The position numbers and the translations under genes are program-made. 64,000 bases of DNA from Mesostigma viride. Taxonomy: Eukaryota > Streptophyta > Mesostigmatophyceae > Mesostigmatales > Mesostigmataceae. Below, one piece after another: positions 1-26,300 of this stretch. The notes below the pieces were generated by a model, which did not search any database, had not been told where the DNA came from, and saw only the letters and a program-made list of their open reading frames with translations. The stretch's first letter is position 1. Every line of letters starts with the position of its first letter. The DNA is taken from contig RPFO01000348.1 of assembly GCA_009746045.1 (NCBI GenBank), forward strand, positions 1,734,801 to 1,798,800, in the 5' to 3' direction.

Positions 1-854
1 CGGGCAGCCTTCAATTGGCATATGTTGTCTCATTGATGTTGTCTCATTGCGTTAATGGGTCAATTGTCTTAGTTTATATAATGTATATCTTGGGAAACTC
101 ATTGCTTCAATAAAATGCATGCTAGGCGCAATCAACCCCCACAAACACATCTGAAAACTGCACACTGCATCAAATGTATCCTAGACAAAAAAATGTATCC
201 TAATCCGGTAAAACCACCCTCGTGGCTCGTGGCTCGTGGCTCAATTAGTTTCATGTCTCCTTATCAGTGTTTGCTAGTTGCACGTCTCACTCCTAGTGTT
301 GCCTCATTAATTAGTGCGCTTGAGAGCTTCTTGAGACTTTTGCCCTTGATTCCATTGCGCTACGCTGACAGCAATTAATACGTACGGTTAAAACTGAAAA
401 CAACCACAAAATTAATAAGCACGCTGCGCTTAAAAAATGCGCTTGGAAGGGGGCTGCACTAGTCTTCTTGCCTTTCTACGGGAAGGAATCTGCACGCGTA
501 ATTGACGCTATACGGCGGTCGCTATACGGCGCTGCGGCCGTTTTCAGTTTGTAACCGGAGGAACAACCGTACACAGACCAGGTGAATACCGATGTGGGCC
601 CTGCGGGCGGGCTTAGGACTGGCCAATTACCAGGTAGACACCTCCTAGCTCCTATGGCAGGGTCCCCTTGTCCCGTCGCAACCCACTAGCAAACTTGCGC
701 GCGCCGGGCCGCACTGACGCGGCGCGACCCGGACCTACGCACATGACACCATTGCTTGAGGATGCAGGGCTTCTGGGATTATGGATCATGCGGTACTCCG
801 CATGCCCCGCATGATAGACAAGGAGAATTAATGGGCTGACGTCTGCGATAAGCA
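1..854. other. Intergenic stretch, nothing recognised
   Basis: Short open frames occur on both strands, but none has a recognisable domain, splice-consistent structure or protein-like composition. I see no RNA gene or tandem repeat. The stretch lies downstream of the minus-strand POLH gene and ends where a copy of a dispersed element begins. Confidence 0.5.
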
Positions 855-1190
855 CCTTCCTGTCGGGGCATGCTCCTGTTTTATCCCCACGGGCCCCGCG
901 GCCCATCATGGCTAGAATGCAGGCCGGTAGAAGTCCGCAGGTGGAGGTTATTGCCCCTGAGGATAGCCGCTACACTACCGCCTCGTCTGCCATTACAGTA
1001 GAGGACATGCAGCTCAGATGACTGATCGAGGATGATATCCCTCTCTAGTGACTAAATGGTTGGGGCATGATGCATTCAGACGATATTTGTAACTTTTGTG
1101 TAATTATTTTCTAATGAGATTAGCATAGTACTCCGTGGCATGCATGCCCATGCGCATGACACACAAGTACTTACTTACTTAATAACCGTA
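855..1190 (+). mobile_element. Truncated copy of dispersed element 'C' with ACTT-type tail
   Basis: This stretch matches 42540-42860 closely and in the same orientation. Shared blocks include the CCCCACGGGCCCCGCGGCCC segment, the block around GTCTGCCATTACAGTAGAGG, and an AT-rich end with AATGAGATTAGCATAGTACT. Both copies finish in short runs of ACTT/TTAC (here about 1166-1181). The order of short coding-like remnant, AT-rich 3' part and simple tail suggests the 3' end of a non-LTR retrotransposon or SINE. The coding-like remnant is broken in this copy: the frame stops early compared with the copy at 42.6 kb. Family identity is inferred. No target-site duplication was identified. Confidence 0.55.
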
Positions 1191-1386
1191 GCGCAATGGA
1201 AGGGCAAAAGTCTCCGGCATCTCTCGATTAGTCCTCGTTAGTTGTCTCATTAACATAGTGAACGTGTTATTCAACGTGTTGTCCCATTCATATCTACTGT
1301 TCAATAGTTGTCTCATGATTTACACGCACCGGGTCGCATGGCCGGACATAAGTGCCAGCCCTCACTCTGTTATCAGTAAGATGCTT

Positions 1387-13648
<12,262 letters not shown>

Positions 13649-14395
13649 CGAGTACCACGTGCTCGTTTGTTCGGGCGCAGGGCCTCACAGACTCCACTGA
13701 TTCAAAATTCCCGATCCACACGGGTGCTTGGTTTGCATGCGCGCAATACAGACGGCTTGCAGAAATTGACTCGCAGGAGCCATCGGCTTACAGACACCAT
13801 AGCTCCAAAAGATTCTTCCTATCAAATCTACCTACTTCACACCAAACGCGATGTATTACAACGATTGAGGAGGTGCCATTATGAATTACGGCAGTCTTGC
13901 CTTCTGTCCACCTCGCTGCACATCTCCCCCGTGACGACGGCCTTGATGGCCGCTTTCTCCACGATAAGCTACCTTCCATGCATTCGAATAAACAGGCATT
14001 TTGACAATGCGCGGGCACGTTGAACTCGTCTAAAAAGCAGCCTACGTTCGTGTCCAGAAAAGCAGCAAACGAGCCACGTGATCCTCGCCGCGGGCGGGTT
14101 CCTGGCTGTTCGTGGCGGGTGCGCGTACTTCCCGCGGGAGATGCATCGGCTCGCCCACGCCGCGCTCTTTCTACTATCAAACAGTCCGCGTGGCACGCAA
14201 GCCCTGTTCCAGATATTCACTGTGATGCTGAATTGCGAAGAAACCATGGAGGCGACTACGTTGATGGAGCAGAGGAATAAGAAGAGCTAATATGCATCCC
14301 ATTCTAACTTTGCGTGGATCGCAAGCTTCGGTACAAAAGATGACGGCGCCAAAATGGCAGAGAATAGGTTGCTTTTACCACAATTATGATTAAGC
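13649..14395. promoter_or_regulatory. Probable shared (bidirectional) promoter of POLH and LIG6
   Basis: These 747 bp separate the two divergent start codons, so both 5' untranslated regions and both promoters must lie here or overlap the first exons. I see no convincing TATA element or further coding exon. Two CACGTG hexamers (about 13657 and 14075) are candidate G-boxes. Regulation is inferred from gene layout only. Confidence 0.5.
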
Positions 14396-17300
14396 ATGCA
14401 GTCAGGTAGCTTCGGGTTTGTGCTCACCGAGGCTCCTGCTCATAAGCAGGTTCCTGGCACTCGCGTGATTGTTGACGGCTTCAGGCACACGCTGGCAAAA
14501 TGCCCTGTCCCGCTGTATTTCCTTAGTAAGTAATGAGTTAGCCTGCTTAGCGTTTATGCCGTCATTGCAACTTTAGTAACGGTCTATGCCCAAGATTTTA
14601 CGATGGTCTGAGGCAGCGCTTTTTTGCTGAGGTTTCAAGCACTTCAGTGTGCAGTGCTTGAGCTTCGTTGGATTGCATGGTGACGGGCATCGCATCTTTG
14701 AATTCGGTGTGGAAGACGTTTAGTTTTTGTAACTTGCCTACCTGTTTGTCGAGGCAGTGCTGGATATGTGTTAGGATGTATCGCCTGCTGGGTCGTTCTA
14801 CGTCTGGCCGCAACTTACGGTCCACCCGCTGTGTTTGATTTGCTCCCTTTGCGATTCACGGTGTTGCCACGAGCAGCGCACTACCACTCCGACCATTATA
14901 CCGGGATCACCGAGAACTGGAACCGGTATGTGCCACGTGTCTTCCCGGGCTGTGGTCGTCATGTTCATCCACCGTTTATCGAGACAGTGTCAGACAGTTT
15001 ATGAAGACGGTTATATCGAAACAGCTACATCGTAATCAGCTGTTATTTATATTTTTCTGGCATTGCTGCTAGTTTGGGTTTGATTAATACGCTGCCCGAC
15101 TCGCTACATGCCTCTTCTGAACATTTCATTCCTAGACGCTTCTGACTGCTGACACCCAGCTGCAGCAGCGGCGACCGAGTTTGCGGATCCCTTCCTCTCT
15201 TGCTCTCCCTCTCCCTCTCCCATACGGCTTGATTGCCCATCTGGACCCCTCTGAGTCCGCACAGTGAGGAGGGATTCCCCACCAACGTGGCATGCTTGCG
15301 CGTCACCCCTTGGTCATTCCTTCGCCATCTGTTCTGCATTCATCGTGCCCACCTGCATGCAACGTTTTCTGCATGCATCGTGTTCTGCGTGCATCGTGTT
15401 CTGTGTGCATCATGTCCACGTAGACTTGTCTCGACTCCTGCCTCGGTTGCCTGCGGATTTGCTCGGCGTACACGCAACCCTTTATTCCTTGCTGAAACTT
15501 TTTCTTCATTCTCCACCCCTTCATCACCCCTTGTCCAACCCTTCGTCACCGCTCTCCCAACAACCTTGCAACGGCCGCAGCGGCGTCATCCACTGCTCCC
15601 CCATCACAGCACGCCTCGTCTCCACGCACCTGCTCTTTACCCCCCGCCTCGTGAGGGCGTTGCCGATGCGACAGGAGACCCAGGTTGATGACGGCCTGAC
15701 CGTGACGTTGATTGGTACGTGGCATGGCCCATATTGTGTGCGGCGTTGTTCTTGTCCCCTGCATCTCCAAGCCCTAGACCCTAGACATAAGGGGATGATG
15801 GCCTGTCCTCGAGGCTGCTTGGTACCACGAAGCGGCTTTGGTCCTGTTCCACTACTTTCTTGGTCCTATCTAACATTTTCGGTGCTGCTTGGTACCACGA
15901 AGCGGCTTTGGTCCTGTTCCACTACTATCTTGGCCCCATCTAATATTTTCGGTGCTGCTTGGTATCATGACAGGGCTTTGGTCCTGTTCCACTACTTTCT
16001 TGGTCCTATCTAACATTTTCGGTGGATGGCATCATTGTTATTGGTACTGCTTGTTTTCTGTGGTGTCACCGTTGCCTGCTCAACCTTGGTTGTTTGTCAT
16101 GATGATGCCAGATGCCTGCTGTCTGGACGTGGCGTGTTAAAGGCCCAGTACTACAGAAATTGGCGTTTAAGTGGATGACTTCAGTCTTATAGACACTCGC
16201 GTTAAACAATATCTGTGTCTTATTCGGCTCTCTTTGTAGAACCCTTTAATTTTGCACTTGAAGCCCTCAAGACAGCCAGCGAAGCATGATTGGTTGAGCC
16301 CAAGAGTGTGTCGTGTGCCCACTGTGTATGATCTGTATGACTGTGTCCCTATGCGCATGACTGTGTCCACCTGTGAGATTCTGCCAATAGTGTCCCGGAC
16401 TTGGCGTAGAGACGCGTCGTAGGTATACTGCATGATGCGCGCTGTGAAGAGTAAGGCTTTGCGGGGGCAGTCCCTCCATGAACAGGGAAGAGTCAAATTT
16501 CCTCGTTACAGGGGTTTGATTAGACAAGCTCAGCCACAGAATAGCGAGCTTGGTTTGCCATTGATGCCGGCGCACTCATAAGCTATCGCCACGTCAGCAC
16601 CGCCACGCGTGGTTGCGAAAGGGTGCGACGGCGACTGCCGGACTCTTGTGTGGCATGTGTGGGTAGGGTACTTGGCTACTTGGCCACTCTCTGTGCAGCA
16701 ATAATACCTATGACACGAGAATAGTTATGTGCAGCTACCTCAGTGCAACTACCTCGGTGCAGTTACAGGGCCACACTCGGCAGCAGCGGATGCTGCACAT
16801 AAAAAATATCAGAATCGGATTTACTCACAATCCGGCTACCTGGAGGAAGGCTTGCCTTGAGAAGCTTTAGACTGGAACCCATTGGTCACTATACTGGTCA
16901 CTATGGCCCTATGGCGGTTGCCTTACGAAGCCGTTGTTGCCGCCTGTCTTGTAAATGTGATACAATACTAGAATGGGAATGGGAATGGGCTGAAAGGCGG
17001 CTGGAAGGGCCACCGGGGCCAGTGCTGCATTGTCCCTGCGTGGCCCTTGGCTGATGGACCATGGAAGCCCAAGTGCCCCTTGTATTGCGCCACACAATTT
17101 TTTTAGCCATTTTTCTCGTGGCATAGGCAATCCCCTGACTGGATCGGAGGATGGAAGCATTAGCTTTCATAAAGACACTAACAGTGTAGTCTCCAGGGAT
17201 GCTTCTGTCGCATTCTCCTCATCCATTTGCTCAGTCTACTTGTCCACGGCTGAGTAGACAAGGGTTCATGTCGAGGATGCTCTTGGTTGTGTATCAAGGC

Positions 17301-20300
17301 TGGTGTTACCTTACCTTACCTCACCTTGCATGCTGACCTCTTCGCACATGGGCTTCTGACCTTATGTCCTCTTGGGAGGTGATGCCATCGGCGTGTGCCC
17401 CTCTCAAATCTGACGTCATCATCCTGGCACCTGGCGTCATCGTCACACATCTTTAGAGGCCAATCACTGCCCTGGTGCGGCCATGCTCCTATTCAAGAGG
17501 TCGACAACGGAAGGGACCCTGTTGTACCTGCACTCAGGGTGCGTTGCGGATGCCAGCCAGGGAGGGCGGTGGTTGTGGTGGGCCATTCGGTGGCCATAGG
17601 GTGCCAAAGCGCATCGTATACGTAGCCATCGAATGCCCATCTGGGCTTCATGCGGTGGCTGTAGGGTGCCCCTCCCCTTTACATGCCTATTTGTGCCACT
17701 CGCCTTCACATGCCGCACACGTTGCTCTTTGGACACCCTGGCGGCTCAAGGCAGTGCCCATGACCCAAGCAGCTTTCTTTATGTAGGGGAAGGTTGCGGG
17801 CCGTTTTGCTGCTCTCTCATTTAGCTGCTTTGTGTGTGTGTGTTTGCTTATTCCTCTCTTGCATGTGTGTTGCGTTGGTCATCGGCATCACATGTGAGGG
17901 CGTTTGTACTGGATGATTCATGTCTACCCGGTTGGCAAGGCTGTACCAGGTGATAGGGGCACACTCAGTTCTTGCCTCGGTGACGACGTGGTTGGTCAAT
18001 CTGGTCTGGCCATCCGGGTGGCCATGTGGGTTGCTGGCATGGTTGGTGACACAGGCAGTGCTATGTGTGGCGTGGTCTAGCATAGCATGCGCTCATCAGA
18101 CAGGCCAAGAGCCAGCGGACCGATGGCCTTCTTGCAAATGGGCAAACAAGCTGCTATGGCTAGAGCTGCCTGTTGCTTTATTTTTCTTACCTACGTCCGA
18201 AAACTACATTGCCAGCGTTTGTTTCAAGGGCCCCATGTGCGTGTAATACTGGCATACAATTGCGCACTTTATACCTGCATTCTGTAGTGCGCCCAATGGC
18301 ATATCTTTTACCTGCATTCTGTAGTGCATTCAATGGCATGTCTTTGGTGCACTATGGGCTTTCTGCTTCACCTGTTCAGCTCTCTTTACGCGTATCTCCC
18401 TTCCATCGCTGATGCCCTGCTTGTTTTATCCCCCATTCCCTGATGCTGCTTGATCGTGACTTAGCACTGCTGGCTGCATCCCCCCACCCCCCAACACTGC
18501 TGGCTGCATCCCCCACCCCCCAACACTGCTGGCTGCATCCCCCACCCCCCAACACTGCTGGCTGCATCCCCCACCCCCCAACACTGCTGGCTTTCCTTCA
18601 ATGCTGCTTGCTTCATTCCCCAATGCTGCTGGCTTCATTCCCCAACCCTCCCCTTTCCCGTTGCAGTGACATGCGCTATGCCGATTGGATGGCGCACGAC
18701 CCGCTTCTGCGGCAGTGCAAGGGCGCCGCCGCGCTATATTTAGACACCACGTACTGCAACCCGCGCTACCAGTTCCCGCCCCAGAGCGAGGCGGTCGCAT
18801 ACGTGGCTACCACAGTCCGCAACGTCATGCTGGCCCAGGGACTGCTGCAGGCGGATGGTGCTGGCACATCAAAGGAGGACGCCAGTACAGCTGCCAAGCT
18901 GGAGGATGATGCGGATGCAGATGCCAGCAGAAAGCAAAATGGCGGGGGCAGCCAACGGCCTTCTAGGAGGCAAGGACTGCGGTCGGGGTCATCCTCGCAG
19001 GTGGTGGACAAGACAGTGAACAAGGCGGTCGACAAGTTGGAGGACAAGCCAGCGAACACGGCGGGGGAGGAGGAGGGGCCAGGGCAGACCCAGGGGAAGC
19101 GCACGCTGTTCCTTATCTCCACGTAAGGCCCGGATTTATTACAGACACTCACCCTTGTGAAGCACCAACGCACGAACACACCCTTGTGAAGCACCAACGC
19201 ACATTTATGACAGCTCAACATATACAGGCACATGGTCCTCTTCCTCGCCTCCACAGCGCCCAGTTGGCATTTCACGTGCGTATGCAGAACAACGTTTTGT
19301 TTATCCCGCGTGCCAAATCGTTTTAGTTTCTCAACCTTTTGTATCTTGGGCAGCATGTTAGTGCCAGTCACGTGGACAGGTCGCTGATGTGTCGATGCCC
19401 ACTTTGTTCTGCTTGGGCATGCTTGTTGTCCCTATCCTGCTTGCTGAACGTGTGATTGTTTTAACCGTCCGCACCTCCTAGCTTGTGCTCTTGTCGACCG
19501 CTGGGTCTGTGCGCATACAATAGGGCACAGCCGCATGTGCCGCTGCTCAATGGAACCAACTTTTAACCCGTTTCTGTTTCGCCACGGAATAGAGGTGCGC
19601 GACTATGAAGGCACTTTTGAAAAACTCACAGATATGGATGCAAAGGATATGAACGTGGGTGAACAGGTTTTGTTGTGGGACGGGGTAAGCGTTATTGCAC
19701 ACACACACACGACCATCATGTGCGCGTATCTCCCATGCGTGTGTGGTCACCATTCTTCTTGAGCACACCTTTTGGCCAAACAGATGAAATATTGTTCTTC
19801 AAAGTTATCCAACCTGAATTCTTTGTTCGTGCACTTCTGTCCCCCAAATGACTGTTTTTGCTCTTCAGGATGCCTAATCTCACACCGCATCTGGCTGAGT
19901 CACCTCAGGCCTCGGGACAGGCAGTAATGTTCTCTCAAACCCGCTTACGACGCGGCGCCGCAGCGTCTGCTTTGTGTCAGGCCACTTCTTGTTGTATTGC
20001 ACCCACAGTTGGGCCTGCGCCATGATGCAGAGGGAGTCCTCTGTGGCCTGCCCGCTTGAGGCAGTGGGAGAAGCTAGGGCGCCCTCCCTCCTCCTGGTCG
20101 AGTGTGGGGGTTAAGAGGTTCTATTATTGATGCCCACGTGACGCTGCCACGCGCTCTTACTTTTAGGTTTAACCTAGCTGAGCTGAGCTTCCTGGCGGCC
20201 GCGTGTGCGCCTGGCCATCCCTTACCGTGTCGTGCTTGCCACCATCGATCAGCTACGTCATTGGCAAGGAGAAGGTGCTACATGCGGTGGCCCAGGCGTG

Positions 20301-23300
20301 CGGCTGCCTGATTTATGTCGACCAGGTAAGGGGATGCATTCTGTTCCTCATGGGTATTGTTTTTAGGGGGGCATATGGGAGGATGTCGCTTGTGACCGTT
20401 TTTTAAAACACCCCTGGTCCCCGATGGGGTCATCGACGCGACCTGCAGTCTCATAGTAAATCATTACACATGATATACCTGGCTGAATGCATTGGCCTAC
20501 GCCATGCCAAAGAGACCTTATGCTAGCTAGGTCTTGCCCCTGTATATGCATATTTGTTTCCCCAAGTAATGCCTTGTGCTTCATGCTCTCTTATATTTAC
20601 GCTGAATAAGAGGTATATCCTTATATATCGATCCTGTTAGGATCTATATGCACCTATGACGTATCCTGACCTGTTGGTCTGTGCTTCGCCTCTTGGTGCC
20701 CCCCCCTTGCTTCCGCCATCCACGGCAATGGTCTTCCTCCCTTGGCTCCGTGACAATTTCGGGTGGATGGGCATGGACTGCGCCCCTGGTCGGCCAGCGC
20801 AAGCTGGAGTACCTAAAGTGTCTGGAGCTGGATTACGTGTCCATTTTCACTACGGAGCCCTCTGCCACGCCCGTGCATGTCACGTCCTGGGGGGTCCTGG
20901 GAGAGGTGAGCCCACGCAGCCTTGTTACCTAAGCCGTCAGCCATGTAGTATAACATAACTTTGCCGTACATATGAAATAATCAGGGGGATTTTTGCAATC
21001 AAAGTCACCCTTCAAGTTACTTTGCATCTTGAAGAGCTTGCCTCGTTCCACTTGTGCGGTGATCCTGCCAGTTGCTCAATGATTGTAGGATCAGCCAGCG
21101 TCTAGGCATGGGTGTGGCAGCCCACGGTCAGTGGGCCCATTAGTTTTGAATTCAGCTCTGTAATTGGTGGAGTTTGCAAGCTAGCATGATCTATTCCTAT
21201 GGTGCTAGGCAGCTATATGCTTTAATTACGAGGTGACGTAGTCACGTGCTTTGAATTAACGTATGTTAAGCTTGGCGTATCGTCGGAGGAGATGATATAG
21301 CTTTCATGTGAGTTGGCTTGTGCATCCGCGGTAGACATGTTCTCTCATGGGCCCATCGTTTACAACATGTCATTTTGGATGCGCCCAGGGAGCAAGGTAT
21401 TGCGCTGCTGGCTGAGAGGCGATGGGTGCCTGTTTGGACCAGCCTTCATCTGTTTTGCACGCTAGACGCTTTGCCTGTTTGTTTCTTTGCGTTCTGTTGA
21501 GATGTGTAAAGATGACGTTGGCATCTTACATGTCTGGTTAGCGAACAAGATTAACTACTACGAATCAATCAATCACCTGCTGACTGCACGTACGGAAGTG
21601 ATGATAACCCGAGGCGCAGGCTTGCAGATATCATACTGCCTGTAGAGTAACTGCATGCAGTAGAACAGGTACTTACATGTAGTAAAATAGACAGTTGCTT
21701 TGACCATGGGCGGGGGATATTTATAGTAGACTTACATATAGTAGAATCTATCCATAGTAGATCTATTTATAGTAGATCCAAGCAGGCTGGGTGACAGGAC
21801 GGTGGCACCTTTCGTCTGTGGTCATGATGACCGTAGGCATGAGTGGGAGAAAAGGCAAGTAGTAGGGTCGATGAGCACTTGGTGATGGGGCCAGCTAGGG
21901 GTGCCTAACAGTAACCCAGCTGGCTGACAGACAAAGCTTAGTTCTATTGAATTGTCTAGATAGATTGCTCTGTTGAAATAGAATGGTAAATAGTATCTCT
22001 AGTAGCAGAATGGTATTGCCAAAACAGATTAGTCTGCGGTTTGCATGCTGCCTAGTTTGTCTTTGTCTGTACGCGCGTCTGTTGCTGGCCCATCGGATGC
22101 TCGTGAGTGTGGAATGTCAATAGCTTACCAAAAGGATATTAGCAGCATATCAACAGCGATATTTGCAGCGTATTAGTAGCGATACTAGCAGCAGCATGCT
22201 AGACATGCCATCCTGTGCCTGTCCTTGTCCACACCAGCCGCTGTGCATCTCTCATCTCCGCTGCTTGTGGCAAACCTGCATGTGCGCCAACATATACATG
22301 CCAGGTTTGGCCCTATTTCCGGCCCAACTGGAAGACCATGGCGGAGTACCTTGCAGAGCACCCCCAGTTTGACAGCTGCGTCGGATTCGTGCCTACTGGA
22401 TGGTCAGTTGTGTGGGTGGTGGACCCTGAATCTTAAACCCTAAACCCTTATACCTTCACAGTTGTTTTTCGCCTGGATGACACATGCTTCCCGTGATGTC
22501 GTTCTATTCATTTCGTTTCCTTGTGTGCATATCCAACGGCCTGACCGCGTGCTTAATGTTCGCTAGTGCGTTTGAAGTGTGGCCAGAACTACCTGCCAGA
22601 AGTAGTGTAGCATCGTGTTAAGGTATGTAGTCGTGTATTGGTGTTATCCTGCCTTGATCCCCCTCGCGGACACCAGCACACGCATTCTACATCGCATAGA
22701 CCTTGATGTCCCTGATAGACAGTCGAATATGGCAGCGATAGAATCAGGCAGCATACATGTAGCACAAGCTTTTTCGCGTGGATGTGCTTTTGTAGTCGCG
22801 GGGGGGAGTTAAGACAGCCAATCTGCCTGGATCGGTCCATGCTAACATGAATGGTATTGTTTTAGCTGGCATCGTGCACATCCGGCCTAGTCAGGGTACT
22901 GCACTATACAGGTCTAACATACCCTAGCTGCCTGTTTTGCTCATATCGTATACCAAGGGCGATGGAATGAGGCCTGTGGGGGTGCCAAAGGGCGCTTCCC
23001 TCCTTCCCACCCCACCCCACTGCGCCCCTACCCACCTCCACGTGCACATTAGTCGCATTATCTCTGCGCAGTGAGGCTGAGGCGATGTGACCATCTCAGC
23101 GCTTACTGGCAGTGTGTGTGCTTGGGTGTGTATGTGTGTGGGCGAGGGGTGGGAGGGGGGGGCCTCTCACCCCTCTCTGTGGGTTTGTGGGTTTGTGGGT
23201 TTGTGGGTTTGTGGGTTTGTGGGTTTGTGGGTTTGTGGGTTTGTGGGTTTGTGGGTTTGTGGGTTTGTGGGTTTGTGGGTTTGTGGGTTTGTGGGTTTGT

Positions 23301-26300
23301 GGGTTTGTGGGTTTGTGGGTTTGTGGGTTTGTGGGTTTGTGGGTTTGTGGGTTTGTGGGTTTGTGGGTTTGCGGGTTTGCGGGTTTGTGGGTTTGTGGGT
23401 TTGCGGGTTTGCGGGTTTGCGGGTTTGCGGGTTTGCGGGTTTGCGGGTTTGTGGGTTTGTGGGTTTGTGGGTTTGTGGGTTTGTGGGTGAGTGGGTTGGT
23501 GGGTTTGTGGGTTTGTGGGTTTGTGGGTTTATGGGTTTGTGGGTTTGTGGGTTTGTGGGTTTGTGGGTTTGTGGGTTTGTGGGTTTGTGGGTTTGTGGGT
23601 TTGTGGGTTTGTGGGTTTGTGGGTTTGTGGGTTTGTGGGTTTGAGGGTTTGTGGGTTTGTGGGTTTGTGGGTTTGTGGGTTTGTGGGTTTGTGGGTTTGT
23701 GGGTTTGTGGGTTTGTGGGTTTGTGGGTTTGTGGGTTTGTGGGTTTGTGGGTTTGTGGGTTTGTGGGTTTGTGGGTTTGTGGGTTTGTGGGTTTGTGGGT
23801 TTGTGGGTTTGTGGGTTTGTGGGTTTGTGGGTTTGTGGGTTTGTGGGTTTGTGGGTTTGTGGGTTTGTGGGTTTGTGGGTTTGTGGGTTTGTGGGTTTGT
23901 GGGTTTGTGGGTTTGTGGGTTTGTGGGTTTGTGGGTTTGTGGGTTTGTGGGTTTGTGGGTTTGTGGGTTTGTGGGTTTGTGGGTTTGTGGGTTTGTGGGT
24001 TTGTGGGTTTGTGGGTTTGTGGGTTTGTGGGTTTGTGGGTTTGTGGGTTTGTGGGTTTGTGGGTTTGTGGGTTTGTGGGTTTGTGGGTTTGTGGGTTTGT
24101 GGGTTTGTGGGTTTGTGGGTTTGTGGGTTTGTGGGTTTGTGGGTTTGTGGGTTTGTGGGTTTGTGGGTTTGTGGGTTTGTGGGTTTGTGGGTTTGTGGGT
24201 TTGTGGGTTTGTGGGTTTGTGGGTTTGTGGGTTTGTGGGTTTGTGGGTTTGTGGGTTTGTGGGTTTGTGGGTTTGTGGGTTTGTGGGTTTGTGGGTTTGT
24301 GGGTTTGTGGGTTTGTGGGTTTGTGGGTTTGTGGGTTTGTGGGTTTGTGGGTTTGTGGGTTTGTGGGTTTGTGGGTTTGTGGGTTTGCGGGTTTGCGGGT
24401 TTGTGGGTTTGTGGGTTTGCGGGTTTGCGGGTTTGCGGGTTTGCGGGTTTGCGGGTTTGCGGGTTTGTGGGTTTGTGGGTTTGTGGGTTTGTGGGTTTGT
24501 GGGTGAGTGGGTTTGTGGGTTTGTGGGTTTGTGGGTGAGTGGGTTGGTGGGTTTGTGGGTTTGTGGGTTTGTGGGTTTATGGGTTTGTGGGTTTGTGGGT
24601 TTGTGGGTTTGTGGGTTTGTGGGTTTGTGGGTTTGTGGGTTTGTGGGTTTGTGGGTTTGTGGGTTTGTGGGTTTGTGGGTTTGTGGGTTTGAGGGTTTGT
24701 GGGTTTGTGGGTTTGTGGGTTTGTGGGTTTGTGGGTTTGTGGGTTTGTGGGTTTGTGGGTTTGTGGGTTTGTGGGTTTGTGGGTTTGTGGGTTTGTGGGT
24801 TTGTGGGTTTGTGGGTTTGTGGGTTTGTGGGTTTGTGGGTTTGTGGGTTTGTGGGTTTGTGGGTTTGTGGGTTTGTGGGTTTGTGGATTTGTGGGTTTGT
24901 GGGTTTGTGGGTTTGTGGGTTTGTGGGTTTGTGGGTTTGTGGGTTTGTGGGTTTGTGGGTTTGTGGGTTTGTGGGTTTGTGGGTTTGTGGGTTTGTGGGT
25001 TTGTGGGTTTGTGGGTTTGCGGGTTTGCGGGTTTGCGGGTTTGCGGGTTTGCGGGTTTGCGGGTTTGTGGGTTTGTGGGTTTGTGGGTTTGTGGGTTTGT
25101 GGGTGAGTGGGTTGGTGGGTTTGTGGGTTTGTGGGTTTGTGGGTTTATGGGTTTGTGGGTTTGTGGGTTTGTGGGTTTGTGGGTTTGTGGGTTTGTGGGT
25201 TTGTGGGTTTGTGGGTTTGTGGGTTTGTGGGTTTGTGGGTTTGTGGGTTTGTGGGTTTGAGGGTTTGTGGGTTTGTGGGTTTGTGGGTTTGTGGGTTTGT
25301 GGGTTTGTGGGTTTGTGGGTTTGTGGGTTTGTGGGTTTGTGGGTTTGTGGGTTTGTGGGTTTGTGGGTTTGTGGGTTTGTGGGTTTGTGGGTTTGTGGGT
25401 TTGTGGGTTTGTGGGTTTGTGGGTTTGTGGGTTTGTGGGTTTGTGGGTTTGTGGGTTTGTGGGTTTGTGGGTTTGTGGGTTTGTGGGTTTGTGGGTTTGT
25501 GGGTTTGTGGGTTTGTGGGTTTGTGGGTTTGTGGGTTTGTGGGTTTGTGGGTTTGTGGGTTTGTGGGTTTGTGGGTTTGTGGGTTTGTGGGTTTGTGGGT
25601 TTGTGGGTTTGTGGGTTTGTGGGTTTGTGGGTTTGTGGGTTTGTGGGTTTGTGGGTTTGTGGGTTTGTGGGTTTGTGGGTTTGTGGGTTTGTGGGTTTGT
25701 GGGTTTGTGGGTTTGTGGGTTTGTGGGTTTGTGGGTTTGTGGGTTTGTGGGTTTGTGGGTTTGTGGGTTTGTGGGTTTGTGGGTTTGTGGGTTTGTGGGT
25801 TTGTGGGTTTGTGGGTTTGTGGGTTTGTGGGTTTGTGGGTTTGTGGGTTTGTGGGTTTGTGGGTTTGTGGGTTTGTGGGTTTGTGGGTTTGTGGGTTTGT
25901 GGGTTTGTGGGTTTGTGGGTTTGTGGGTTTGTGGGTTTGTGGGTTTGTGGGTTTGTGGGTTTGTGGGTTTGTGGGTTTGTGGGTTTGTGGGTTTGTGGGT
26001 TTGTGGGTTTGTGGGTTTGTGGGTTTGTGGGTTTGTGGGTTTGTGGGTTTGTGGGTTTGTGGGTTTGTGGGTTTGTGGGTTTGTGGGTTTGTGGGTTTGT
26101 GGGTTTGTGGGTTTGTGGGTTTGTGGGTTTGTGGGTTTGTGGGTTTGTGGGTTTGTGGGTTTGTGGGTTTGTGGGTTTGTGGGTTTGTGGGTTTGTGGGT
26201 TTGTGGGTTTGTGGGTTTGTGGGTTTGTGGGTTTGTGGGTTTGTGGGTTTGTGGGTTTGTGGGTTTGTGGGTTTGTGGGTTTGTGGGTTTGTGGGTTTGT

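Noticed and set aside
14768-15004. Coding frame extending upstream of the HYHSDH exon (GTG-initiated)
   Set aside because: The true start is ATG at 14396. The exon begins at 14877, where phase joins exon 1 exactly at the THYHSDH motif.
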